A program made the position numbers and the translations under genes. Below are positions 1 to 7,286 of a DNA stretch of 12,397 bases, in pieces. Below the pieces are notes generated by a model. That model saw only the letters and a list, made by a program, of their open reading frames with translations, ran no database searches and was not told where the DNA came from. Every line of letters starts with the position of its first letter. The stretch's first letter is position 1. The DNA is from an uncultured Oscillibacter sp. (GTDB lineage Bacteria > Bacillota > Clostridia > Oscillospirales > Oscillospiraceae), in the NCBI GenBank assembly GCA_902490355.1, contig CABUDN010000073.1, positions 1 to 12,397 of the forward strand. Reading direction: 5' to 3'.

Positions 1-648
1 CTGGTGGCGGCCCGGGGCGGCAAGAACTACTACATGCGGGGCACCTTCACCCATGCCAATCCGGACTTTCTCAAGGACATCCAGTGCATGCTGGACCTGG
101 GCTTTACGGAGCTGAGCATGGAACCGGTGGTCTGCGCCCCCGGTGATCCCGCGGAGCTGACCGCGGAGGACCGCAAGATCGTCATGGAGCAGTATGAAGA
201 ACTGGCCAAGCTCATGCTGGAGCGGGAGAAGGAGGGACGTCCCTTCACCTTCTACCACTACATGCTGGATCTGACGGGCGGCCCGTGCATCTACAAGCGC
301 ATCTCCGGATGCGGTTCCGGTACGGAGTACATGGCCGTGACCCCCTGGGGCGATCTGTATCCGTGCCATCAGTTTGTGGGCGAGGAGCGCTGCAAGCTGG
401 GTGATGTGTGGCATGGCGTGACCAACGATGCCCTGCGGGAAGAGTTCCGCTCCTGCAATGCGTATGCCCGGCCGGAGTGCGCTGATTGCTGGGCCCGGCT
501 GTACTGCTCCGGCGGCTGCGCCGCCAACGCCTATCACGCTACCGGATCCATCCGGGGTGTGTATGAGCCCGGATGTGAGCTGTTCCGCAAGCGGATGGAG
601 TGCGCCATTATGATCCAGGCCGCCCGGGCCCAGGAAGGGCAGGCATAA
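1..648 (+). CDS. scfB: SCIFF peptide maturase, radical SAM/SPASM protein (C-terminal part, 5' end outside window)
   Basis: This is the C-terminal 215 codons of a radical SAM enzyme that installs thioether cross-links in the Cys-rich SCIFF peptide (six cysteines in forty-five residues), a cytoplasmic RiPP maturation step conserved in Clostridia. The reading frame is open to the left edge, so the GTG at 4-6 is not the start and the N-terminal SAM-binding CxxxCxxC motif lies upstream. Visible here is the SPASM-type auxiliary Fe-S region: GPCIYKRISGCG, then GDLYPCHQF, then ECADCWARLYCSGGC and a last Cys in YEPGCE. These cysteines are the expected ligands of two auxiliary clusters. The GTEYMAVTPWGDLYPCHQFVG stretch and the ending RKRMECAIM are typical of the SCIFF maturase family rather than of generic SPASM proteins. 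The stop overlaps the start of the next gene. The SCIFF precursor would be expected just upstream, outside the window. Confidence 0.9.
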   Translation: MVAARGGKNYYMRGTFTHANPDFLKDIQCMLDLGFTELSMEPVVCAPGDPAELTAEDRKIVMEQYEELAKLMLEREKEGRPFTFYHYMLDLTGGPCIYKRISGCGSGTEYMAVTPWGDLYPCHQFVGEERCKLGDVWHGVTNDALREEFRSCNAYARPECADCWARLYCSGGCAANAYHATGSIRGVYEPGCELFRKRMECAIMIQAARAQEGQA

Positions 649-1979
649 TGGATACGCCCATCGCGGAGTTTGTGGAGCGCTACGCCGCCCAAGGCACCGC
701 CCGGTTCCATATGCCCGGCCATAAGGGAATGCCGGTGCTGGGCTGTGAGCGCCTGGATATTACGGAGATTTCCGGCGCCGACGCGCTCTATGAGGCCGAC
801 GGCATCATCGCCCGAAGTGAGGCCAATGCTGCGTCTCTTTTTGGTTCCCAACGGACCTTTTATTCTACAGAGGGGTCCAGCCAGTGCCTCAAGGCCATGC
901 TGTTTCTGGCCCTGACCGGCCGTCCGGCGGGCACGCCGCCTGTGATTGTGGCCGCCCGGAATGTACACCGGGCCTTTGTCCATGCCGCGGCTCTGCTGGA
1001 TTTTGAGACGGTGTGGCTCTGGCCGGAGGAGAGCAGCTCCCTGTGTGCCTGTCCGGTGTCCCCCCGGCAGCTGGAGGAGACTCTGCTTGCGCTTCCGGCG
1101 CCTCCGGCGGCAGTCTATATCACCAGTCCGGATTATCTGGGCGGCATGGCGAATATTGCCGCTCTGGCCCAGGTGTGCCATCGCCGGGGAACGGTTCTGC
1201 TGGTAGACAATGCCCATGGGGCATACCTCCACTTTCTCAAACCCGCGATGCACCCCCTGGATCTGGGGGCAGACCTGTGCTGTGACTCCGCGCACAAGAC
1301 TCTGCCGGTCCTTACCGGCGGCGCGTATCTGCATGTGGGAAAGCAGGCACCGCAGGCTTTTGCGGAAAACGGGAAGGCGGCCCTGGCGCTTTTCGGCTCC
1401 ACCAGTCCTTCCTATCTCACGCTGACCTCGCTGGATCTGTGCAACCGGTATCTGGCCGGAGGTTATGGCGGCCGGCTGGCCGATACGGCCGCCCGGATGG
1501 AGGCGCTGCGCGGCACCCTGCGGGCAGCCGGATGGCAGGCGGAGCGCTCCGATCCCCTGCGGCTGACTCTGCGGGCACCTGCGGGCATTACCGGCATGGA
1601 ATTGGCGCAGAGGCTGCGTCAGGGCGGCGTGGAGTGCGAGTTTGCCGATCCGGAGTTCCTGGTGTTGATGGCAACACCGGAAAACAGCCTCAAGGAGTTC
1701 AGCCGGGTGGCTGCGGTACTGGGAGAAAACCGTGCTCCGGCCGAGACAGCGCCTCCGCTGCCCCTTGCCAGAGGCGAGCGGGTGATGTCCATTCGCCAGG
1801 CACTCTTTGCGCCTCACAGGCGGATTCCCGCCGGGGAGAGTTTGGGAAAAATCTGCGGCGCTCCCACAGTGGCCTGCCCGCCCGCCATTCCCATTGCGGT
1901 CTCCGGTGAGCGGATTGGTCCGGAAGCAGTGGTTCTCTTTGCGCACTACGGTGTGCAGGAAGTGGATGTACTGATCTGA
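648..1979 (+). CDS. PLP-dependent Orn/Lys/Arg decarboxylase-fold enzyme, divergent and short
   Basis: This 443-residue protein belongs to the fold-type I PLP enzymes of the ornithine/lysine/arginine decarboxylase group. Evidence: HMPGHKG at residues 21-27, a PLP-phosphate loop of the form STEGSS, VDNAHGAYLHF around 186-196, and the Schiff-base motif DSAHKTLP with the predicted PLP lysine at residue 217. The C-terminal part carries PPAIPIAVSGERI, matching the small C-terminal domain of the family. The start chosen is ATG 648-650: it overlaps the maturase stop (TAATG) and follows AGGAAGGG at 632-639 by 8 nt; the frame stays open further upstream but without a ribosome site. Oddities: it is shorter than the roughly 480 residues usual in this family, and has DNAHGAY where family members commonly have DEAHGAH. 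A decarboxylase is likely but the substrate cannot be told; the coupling to the maturase implies co-expression, not a proven shared pathway. Confidence 0.85.
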   Translation: MDTPIAEFVERYAAQGTARFHMPGHKGMPVLGCERLDITEISGADALYEADGIIARSEANAASLFGSQRTFYSTEGSSQCLKAMLFLALTGRPAGTPPVIVAARNVHRAFVHAAALLDFETVWLWPEESSSLCACPVSPRQLEETLLALPAPPAAVYITSPDYLGGMANIAALAQVCHRRGTVLLVDNAHGAYLHFLKPAMHPLDLGADLCCDSAHKTLPVLTGGAYLHVGKQAPQAFAENGKAALALFGSTSPSYLTLTSLDLCNRYLAGGYGGRLADTAARMEALRGTLRAAGWQAERSDPLRLTLRAPAGITGMELAQRLRQGGVECEFADPEFLVLMATPENSLKEFSRVAAVLGENRAPAETAPPLPLARGERVMSIRQALFAPHRRIPAGESLGKICGAPTVACPPAIPIAVSGERIGPEAVVLFAHYGVQEVDVLI

Positions 1980-2004
1980 TTTCCGCGGTTATATCCAATC
2001 TAGC

Positions 2005-2050
2005 AAACAGCACGCACCTTCGGATGTTCCGAACGGTGCGTGCTGTTTTT
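2005..2050 (+). terminator. Intrinsic terminator after the PLP-enzyme gene
   Basis: A 14-bp stem (2005-2018 with 2035-2048) is extended by 5 bp TTCGG/CCGAA around an ATGTT loop, with one bulged C at 2034. The right arm runs into TTTTTATTT on the plus strand. The stem lies between convergent genes; the minus-strand side ends in only TTT, so it should be a much weaker terminator for the ABC operon that ends at 2062. Confidence 0.9.
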
Positions 2051-2061
2051 ATTTGGAAGGA

Positions 2062-3948
2062 TTATGCCGGTTCCTCGGCAAAGTTGCCGGTGTAGAGCTG
2101 ATAGTATTTTCCCTTCTTGGCGATCAGATCATCGTGGGTACCCCGTTCGATGATCCGGCCCTGATCCATCACCATGATGCAGTCGGCGTTGCGGACTGTG
2201 GAAAGGCGATGGGCGATGACAAAGGTGGTGCGGCCTGTCATCAGGGCGTCCATGCCGTCCTGGACCAGTTTTTCAGTGCGGGTATCGATGGAACTGGTGG
2301 CCTCATCCAGAATCAGCACCGGAGGATCCGCCACAGCGGCCCGGGCAATGGCCAGCAGCTGCCGCTGGCCCTGGCTGAGGTTGGCGCCGTCACCGGTGAG
2401 CATGGTCTGGTAGCCGTCGGGCAGACGGCGGATGAAGCCGTCGGCGTTGGCCAGTTCGGCAGCGGCCATGCACTCTTCGTCACTGGCGTCCAGATTGCCG
2501 TAGCGGATGTTCTCCATCACCGTGCCGGTGAACAGGTGCGTGTCCTGCAGGACAATGCCCATGGAGCGGCGCAGATCCGGCTTTTTGATCTTATTGATGT
2601 TGATTCCGTCGTAGCGGATCTTGCCGTCGGCAATGTCGTAGAAACGGTTGATGAGGTTGGTAATGGTGGTTTTTCCGGCACCGGTAGCGCCGACAAAGGC
2701 GATCTTCTGTCCGGGCTTTGCCCACAGGCTGATCTCGTGCAGCACCAGTTTGTTTTCGTCGTAACCAAAGTCCACGCTGTCCAGAACCACACCGCCTTCC
2801 AACCGGGTATAGGTAATGGTGCCGTCAGCTTTGTGGGGATGTTTCCAGGCCCATACACCGGTGCGCTCGGAAGTTTCCGTAATCTGGCCGTCGGGGCCTT
2901 CCTTGGCGTTGACCAGTTCTACATATCCTTCATCCGTCTCCGGCGTCTGGTCCATCAGGTCAAAGACCCGCTGTGCACCGGCAGCCGCGTTGACCACGAA
3001 GTTTACCTGCATGCTCACCTGGGTAATGGGCTGGGTAAAGTTCTTGTTCAGGCCCACAAAGGTGATGACGGTGCCCAGAGTGACTCCGGCCATGCCGTTG
3101 ATTCCCAGCATAGCGCCGACGATGGCTACCAGAGCATAGCTCAGCCAGCCGATATTGGCGTTGACCGGCATCAGAAGGTTGGCGTAGCGGTTGGCCATAT
3201 CTGCGCTTTCCCGCAGGGCTTCGTTGACCCGGTGGAAATCCTCCTTGGCGGCCTCTTCGTGGCAAAAGACTTTGACGACCTTCTGGCCGTCCAGCATCTC
3301 TTCAATGAAGCCGTCCACAATGCCCAGATTCTTTTGCTGCTGCATGTAGTACTTGGCGGAGAGTTTGGAGAACTTGGAGGTGACCAGCAGCATCACGCAG
3401 GCGGTCAGGATGGAGATGATGGTCAGGTAGGGATTGAGCATCAGCATGCTGACCAGGGTAGCCGCCATGGTAATGAGGGAGTTGACAACCTGCGGAATAC
3501 TTTGACTCAGAAGCTGCCGGAGGGTGTCCACGTCGTTGGTATAAACGGACATGATGTCTCCGTGTGCGTGGGTGTCAAAGTACTTGATGGGCAGGGCCTC
3601 CATTTTGCGGAACAGTTCGTTGCGCAGGCGGCGCATGGTGCCCTGGCTGACGGAAACCATGATGCGGTTGTAGGCATATGCCGCGACTATGCCGACCGCC
3701 AGCAGACAGGCCAGATGCAGCAGGGCGGTGCCCAGAGCACTGAAATCGGTGGAACCGCCCTCCAGCATGGGAACAATGTAATCGTCCACCAGGGTCTGCG
3801 GGAACGTGGCGGCTGCTACACTGGCTACAGCAGAAAGCAGAATGCAGCAGATTACCAGAAAAAACGGACCTTTATAGTAATGGAGCATATAGCGCAGCAC
3901 CCGGTTGAGCACAACCTTGGGATTTGCTTTGCGTGTTTGCGGATTCAT
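2062..3948 (-). CDS. ABC exporter subunit with consensus catalytic residues (TM288/MsbA-like half transporter)
   Basis: Half-size ABC exporter, 628 residues: a six-helix transmembrane domain (about residues 25-325) fused to a nucleotide-binding domain (about 385-628), acting in the cytoplasmic membrane. Visible motifs: Walker A GATGAGKTT (420-428), Q-loop VLQD (Gln 468), signature LSQGQ (524-528), Walker B LILDE with catalytic Glu 549, and H-loop His 580. The signature is non-canonical (LSGGQ is usual), as expected of the partner subunit in heterodimeric exporters with one degenerate site. An ATG at 3967-3969 overlaps the upstream stop, but AAAGGAGG lies downstream of it and 10 nt before the ATG at 3946-3948. 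This is the same spacing as for the upstream ABC gene, so I chose 3948. The linker between the two domains is about 30 residues longer than usual and includes GVWAWKHPHK. Substrate unknown; MarR control suggests drug or toxic-compound efflux. Confidence 0.93.
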   Translation of the reverse strand: MNPQTRKANPKVVLNRVLRYMLHYYKGPFFLVICCILLSAVASVAAATFPQTLVDDYIVPMLEGGSTDFSALGTALLHLACLLAVGIVAAYAYNRIMVSVSQGTMRRLRNELFRKMEALPIKYFDTHAHGDIMSVYTNDVDTLRQLLSQSIPQVVNSLITMAATLVSMLMLNPYLTIISILTACVMLLVTSKFSKLSAKYYMQQQKNLGIVDGFIEEMLDGQKVVKVFCHEEAAKEDFHRVNEALRESADMANRYANLLMPVNANIGWLSYALVAIVGAMLGINGMAGVTLGTVITFVGLNKNFTQPITQVSMQVNFVVNAAAGAQRVFDLMDQTPETDEGYVELVNAKEGPDGQITETSERTGVWAWKHPHKADGTITYTRLEGGVVLDSVDFGYDENKLVLHEISLWAKPGQKIAFVGATGAGKTTITNLINRFYDIADGKIRYDGININKIKKPDLRRSMGIVLQDTHLFTGTVMENIRYGNLDASDEECMAAAELANADGFIRRLPDGYQTMLTGDGANLSQGQRQLLAIARAAVADPPVLILDEATSSIDTRTEKLVQDGMDALMTGRTTFVIAHRLSTVRNADCIMVMDQGRIIERGTHDDLIAKKGKYYQLYTGNFAEEPA

Positions 3949-3965
3949 GGGGAAAGAGCCTCCTT

Positions 3966-5705
3966 TCATGCGGGTTGATCGAAGTCACCGCCGCCCTGCA
4001 TCTGGGATTCATAGATCTCCCGATAGATGGCATTGGACTTGAGCAGGTTGCCATGGGTATCGAAGCCGTTGATACGGCCATCATCCAGTACCAGAATGCG
4101 GTCAGCGTCCTGCACACTGGAGATCCGCTGTGCGATGATGATTTTGGTGGTTCCGGGAATTTCCCGGGCAAAGGCTGCGCGAATTCTGGAATCGGTAGCC
4201 GTATCCACAGCGGAGGTGGAGTCATCCAGAATCAGCACCTTGGGATGCTTGAGCAGAGCCCGGGCAATGCACAGCCGCTGCTTTTGGCCGCCGGAGACAT
4301 TGGAACCGCCCCGCTCAATACGGGTGTGATAGCCATCGGGCAAACGGTCAATGAACTCATCAGCACAGGCCGCCTGACAGGCCTGGACACAGGCTTCGTC
4401 GGTGGCGTTGGGATCACCCCAGCGCAGGTTATCCAGGATGGTGCCGGAGAAGAGGGTGTTCTTTTGCAGCACCACGGAGACCTGATTGCGCAGGGCCTCC
4501 ATGTCGTATTCCCGCACGTCCCGGCCGCCGACCCGCACACATCCCTGGTCCACGTCGTACAGGCGGCAGATCAGATTCACCAGAGAACTTTTGCCTGAGC
4601 CGGTGCCGCCGATGACGCCGATGGTCTCTCCGGAACGGATGTGCAGGTCAATGTCGGACAGGGCGTTTTTCCCGCTGCCGTGCTTATAGGAGAAATTCAC
4701 ATGGTCAAAGTCGATGGAGCCGTCGGCCACTTCCGTAACCGGGTGTTCCGGATTGTGCAGGTCGGGAGTTTCCTCCAGCACTTCCTGGATTCGCCGGATA
4801 CTGGCCATGGACATGGAGATCATGACGATTACCATGGAAAGCATCATCAGGCTCATCAGCAGGGCCATGACATAGCTGAACAGGCTGGTAAGGTCGCCGG
4901 AGGACATGCTGCCTCCCACGATGAACTGTGCGCCCAGCCAGGAGACCATGATGATGCAAAAGTAGATTGCGGTCATCATAGCCGGGTTATTGAAGGCCAG
5001 CAGCCCCTCGGCTTTGACGAACAGACGATAGAGGTTGGCGGAGGCCGTCTCAAACTTTTCGTTTTCGTGCTGTTCCCGGACGAACGCCTTGACAACCCGA
5101 ATAGCGGAGATGTTTTCCTGCACACTGGCGTTGAGATCGTCATACCGGCGGAAGACCTCGTTGAAAATCTTCATGGTGACGACCATAATGCAGCCCAGAA
5201 CTGCGACCAGGAAAACAACAGCGATCAGGAACATCAGGCTCAGCTTGGGACTGATGATCAGGCACATGATGTAGCTGAAGATGAAGGTCAGGGGAGCGCG
5301 GACTGCCACACGGATGACCATCATGAAGGCATTTTGCACATTGGTGATATCCGTGGTCATCCGGGTTACCAGACCGGGAACGCTGAACTTATCGATGTTG
5401 GAAAAGGAAAAGGTCTGAATGTTGCGGTAGATGGCCTCCCGCAGGTTGGCCGCCAGTCCGGACGAAGCTCTGGCTGCCGCCTTGCCGGCCAGGGCGGCAA
5501 ATACCAACCCCAGGAAAGCCATGACCACCATCAAAGCGCCATAACGGTAAACGGTTGGCAGATTGGCCTGCTCCAAACCGCGGTCAATGATGATGGCCGT
5601 GATGAAGGGGAGCAGAATATCCATGGCCACCTCCAGGGTGGTCATACCGATGCACAGCAGGGCGTCCTTCTTAAAGCGCCCCAGCTGGCGTAAGATCATC
5701 TTCAT
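3966..5705 (-). CDS. ABC exporter subunit with degenerate ATP site (TM287-like half transporter)
   Basis: Half-size ABC exporter, 579 residues, six predicted helices in about residues 12-300 and a nucleotide-binding domain from about 330. Motifs: Walker A GGTGSGKSS (366-374), Q-loop Gln 414, canonical signature VSGGQ (470-474), Walker B LILDD and H-loop position IIIAQR. The catalytic Glu is replaced by Asp 495 and the switch His by Gln 526. These are the two changes known for the degenerate site of heterodimeric exporters such as TM287/288, so this subunit should pair with the product of the next gene. In such a dimer its canonical signature serves the consensus site, while its own Walker A/B bind a weakly hydrolysed ATP. 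Its ATG overlaps the MarR stop (ATGA) and AAAGGAGG lies 10 nt upstream, inside the end of the regulator gene. It is the second gene of a three-gene operon. Confidence 0.93.
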   Translation of the reverse strand: MKMILRQLGRFKKDALLCIGMTTLEVAMDILLPFITAIIIDRGLEQANLPTVYRYGALMVVMAFLGLVFAALAGKAAARASSGLAANLREAIYRNIQTFSFSNIDKFSVPGLVTRMTTDITNVQNAFMMVIRVAVRAPLTFIFSYIMCLIISPKLSLMFLIAVVFLVAVLGCIMVVTMKIFNEVFRRYDDLNASVQENISAIRVVKAFVREQHENEKFETASANLYRLFVKAEGLLAFNNPAMMTAIYFCIIMVSWLGAQFIVGGSMSSGDLTSLFSYVMALLMSLMMLSMVIVMISMSMASIRRIQEVLEETPDLHNPEHPVTEVADGSIDFDHVNFSYKHGSGKNALSDIDLHIRSGETIGVIGGTGSGKSSLVNLICRLYDVDQGCVRVGGRDVREYDMEALRNQVSVVLQKNTLFSGTILDNLRWGDPNATDEACVQACQAACADEFIDRLPDGYHTRIERGGSNVSGGQKQRLCIARALLKHPKVLILDDSTSAVDTATDSRIRAAFAREIPGTTKIIIAQRISSVQDADRILVLDDGRINGFDTHGNLLKSNAIYREIYESQMQGGGDFDQPA

Positions 5706-6175
5706 GTTTTGATTGCCTCCTTTTGTCGTTGTTGAATGAGGCCTGCCAAGTGATGCAGCATTTTCTTTTGCAGACAGTCCAACGTGGCCAGTTCCTCCGG
5801 GGAAAAGCAGCTGTATATTTCCCCTTCTACGGCATGAATGGTGCCATCCAGGAATTCCTGAACCTGTTCCCCTTTTTCTGTGGGATAAAGCAGCTTGCAG
5901 CGGTCATCAACGGCACAGGTTTCCGTTCGGATATAGCCCTTCTCCCGCAGGCGCTTGAGCATGCCGGACAGCGTGGCCATGGAATAGCCGAAGTCGCGGT
6001 GGATTGCCGTCAGGGAGGTCCCGTGCTCACGGTGACGGAGAATGTATTGCAGAATATGGGCCTGCACAGCGGTCAACGTGGCCGGGGACATGGACTGATT
6101 GGCCAGAAGTTCCATTTGGATACAGATCAGCCGATTGTCCCGAATGATTTGCCCGCAGTTGCATGGTTCATTCAA
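5702..6175 (-). CDS. MarR-family transcriptional regulator, cysteine-rich
   Basis: A 157-residue winged-helix regulator of the MarR family, first gene of an operon with two ABC exporter subunits, and therefore the likely ligand-responsive controller of that exporter. The helix-turn-helix covers about residues 52-82, with the recognition helix at YSMATLSGMLKRL, and the wing ends in DDRCKLLYPTEKG, the family's DRR...L...G pattern. I chose TTG at 6173-6175 as start: AAAGGGGGA precedes it with 8 nt spacing, while the ATG at 6251-6253 would lie upstream of the predicted -10 box and has no ribosome site. Oddity: seven cysteines in 157 residues (5, 7, 18, 87, 93, 123, 134), two of them in the wing, which could mean thiol or metal sensing but is not proof of it. 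The stop overlaps the start of the ABC gene. Confidence 0.88.
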   Translation of the reverse strand: MNEPCNCGQIIRDNRLICIQMELLANQSMSPATLTAVQAHILQYILRHREHGTSLTAIHRDFGYSMATLSGMLKRLREKGYIRTETCAVDDRCKLLYPTEKGEQVQEFLDGTIHAVEGEIYSCFSPEELATLDCLQKKMLHHLAGLIQQRQKEAIKT

Positions 6176-6229
6176 GAGAATGTCCCCCTTTCTAAAATAC
6201 TTAGGATGAAAATGATTTGCCTGCTTGTT

Positions 6230-6258
6230 TTTATAACACAAACCCGCTTGCATGTGAA
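6230..6258 (-). promoter_or_regulatory. Predicted promoter of the marR-ABC exporter operon
   Basis: On the minus strand, TTCACA (6258-6253, one base off the -35 consensus) is followed after 17 bp by TATAAA (6235-6230). Transcription would begin near 6223, leaving a leader of about 48 nt before the TTG start. The -35 box lies inside the dyad at 6247-6265. Confidence 0.6.
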
Positions 6259-6265
6259 ATTCAAG
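6247..6265. promoter_or_regulatory. Candidate MarR operator: 19-bp dyad between divergent promoters
   Basis: The sequence CTTGcATgtgaaATtCAAG is an imperfect palindrome matching at 7 of its 9 base pairs. Its size and form (TTG...CAA half sites with AT steps) fit operators of MarR-family dimers. It overlaps the -35 boxes of both the leftward marR promoter and the rightward lysR promoter, so a bound regulator could block both. Which protein binds here is inference; the LysR-type regulator is the alternative. Confidence 0.55.
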
Positions 6266-6276
6266 TATGCTATATT
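6248..6276 (+). promoter_or_regulatory. Predicted promoter of the lysR-type gene
   Basis: TTGCAT (6248-6253), a 17-bp spacer, and TATATT (6271-6276) form a good sigma-A type promoter in an AT-rich stretch. Transcription would start near 6283, giving a leader of about 59 nt before the TTG start at 6342. The -35 box is within the shared dyad, so the gene is probably controlled by the divergent MarR protein or by its own product. Confidence 0.65.
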
Positions 6277-6341
6277 CTATAAAAAATATTTATTGCTTCT
6301 TGAGATTGCACAAATTCGAACCGGAGAAGGAGGATGTTTTT

Positions 6342-7238
6342 TTGAATACCACACAATTGGAATGCTTTACAGAGGTGGCCAATTTCCTGAATTTTTCCCG
6401 GGCGGCAGAGCACCTGCGCATCACACAGCCTGCAGTGAGCCATCAGATCAACACGCTGGAAGATGAACTGGGAGTGAAGCTGTTCCTCCGGACCAGCAAG
6501 AGCGTGCGGCTGACGCAGGAGGGATATCAGTTCATGCAGTATGCCGGAGAGATCCTGAAGTTGACGCGGCTGTCCAAGGCACGGATGAAGGAATCCTGGC
6601 AGGCAGCTCCGCTGCGGCTGGTGATCGGGTGCCGGAATGCTGCGGAACTGCGGTTTCTGAGCCCGGCGCTGGAGCGGTTGCGCCAGGAGAGGCCGGAAGT
6701 GCTGCCGGTGCTGCGGCTGATTCCCTTTGATTCTGTGGAAAACCTTTTGGCAGAAGGAGATGTGCATTTAATTTTCTCGTTTCGGGAATCCAACCTGCCC
6801 AAGGCGCGGTACCGGGAGCTGGTGCAGTGTCCGGTGGTATGTGTGTGCAGCGATACCCATCCGCTGGCGGTGCGTTCCTCGGTCAGTGCGGAAGATCTGC
6901 GGCATGCCGGGCGGATTGCCACTTGCCGTCCCCCGTCCTATCCGGCGCCGTTGTTTGCGGTACAGAGTCAGGTGATCGGAAACCGGGAGACCCGGGAGAT
7001 TTTGTTCTGCGATCACCAGGAGGTGCTGTTTTCCCTGGTGGAGACCGGGTATGCCTTTGCGGTGACATCGGATATTCCCAATGCCCGGATTCCCGGCTTA
7101 ACCTATATCCCCATGCCGGAATATTCGCCGCTGTCCTTTGGAGCGGTGTATTTATCAGGGGGAAACAACCGGCTGCTGCGGGAATTCCTCACGATGCTGG
7201 AGGAAAGCCTGCAGCCGGTGGCTGAGCAGGGGGAATAA
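6342..7238 (+). CDS. LysR-family transcriptional regulator
   Basis: A 298-residue LysR-type regulator of normal family length. The N-terminal winged helix-turn-helix is clear: TQLECFTEVANFLNFSRAAE then LRITQPAVSHQINTLEDELG, ending with LFLRTSKSVRLTQEG (about residues 4-61). A linker helix follows, and from about residue 88 a periplasmic-binding-protein-like effector domain. I chose TTG at 6342-6344: AGAAGGAGG at 6325-6333 precedes it by 8 nt, and the protein then begins exactly where LysR proteins do. The ATG at 6267 in the same frame lies within the promoter. A short out-of-frame ATG-TTT-TTT-TGA (6334-6345) overlaps the start. The gene is divergent from marR and followed by a carbonic anhydrase gene with its own promoter; the target and effector cannot be told from sequence. 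Confidence 0.92.
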   Translation: MNTTQLECFTEVANFLNFSRAAEHLRITQPAVSHQINTLEDELGVKLFLRTSKSVRLTQEGYQFMQYAGEILKLTRLSKARMKESWQAAPLRLVIGCRNAAELRFLSPALERLRQERPEVLPVLRLIPFDSVENLLAEGDVHLIFSFRESNLPKARYRELVQCPVVCVCSDTHPLAVRSSVSAEDLRHAGRIATCRPPSYPAPLFAVQSQVIGNRETREILFCDHQEVLFSLVETGYAFAVTSDIPNARIPGLTYIPMPEYSPLSFGAVYLSGGNNRLLREFLTMLEESLQPVAEQGE

Positions 7239-7243
7239 AAGAA

Positions 7244-7286
7244 CCGCAGGCGCATGGAGCGATGCTCCGTGTGCCTGCGGATTTAT
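7244..7286 (+). terminator. Hairpin terminator after the lysR-type gene
   Basis: Five bases after the stop begins a 17-bp stem (7244-7260 with 7264-7280, with two G-U pairs in RNA) closed by a GAT triloop. The plus-strand tail ATTTATA is a weak U tract. On the minus strand the same stem is followed by TTCTTTTATT, so it may stop antisense transcription as well or better. Confidence 0.7.

Noticed and set aside
4..6. GTG as the start of the first gene
   Set aside because: The frame is open to the window edge and the family needs an N-terminal radical SAM domain that is missing here, so the gene is simply cut by the window.
600..647. Earlier in-frame start for the PLP enzyme
   Set aside because: It would overlap the maturase gene by 49 bases; the ATG at 648 has a properly spaced ribosome site and starts the family's N-terminus.
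534..1946. A 470-codon open frame on the minus strand opposite the PLP enzyme gene
   Set aside because: Low-complexity Arg/Gly/Gln-rich translation without motifs, fully opposite a gene with clear PLP-enzyme signatures.
2053..3978. A 641-codon open frame on the plus strand opposite the second ABC exporter gene
   Set aside because: It is the antisense shadow of a certain ABC transporter gene in GC-rich DNA; its product has no recognisable domain and no ribosome site is needed to explain it.
4641..5693. A 350-codon plus-strand open frame opposite the first ABC subunit
   Set aside because: Asp/His/Gln-rich shadow translation of the ABC gene; no domain.
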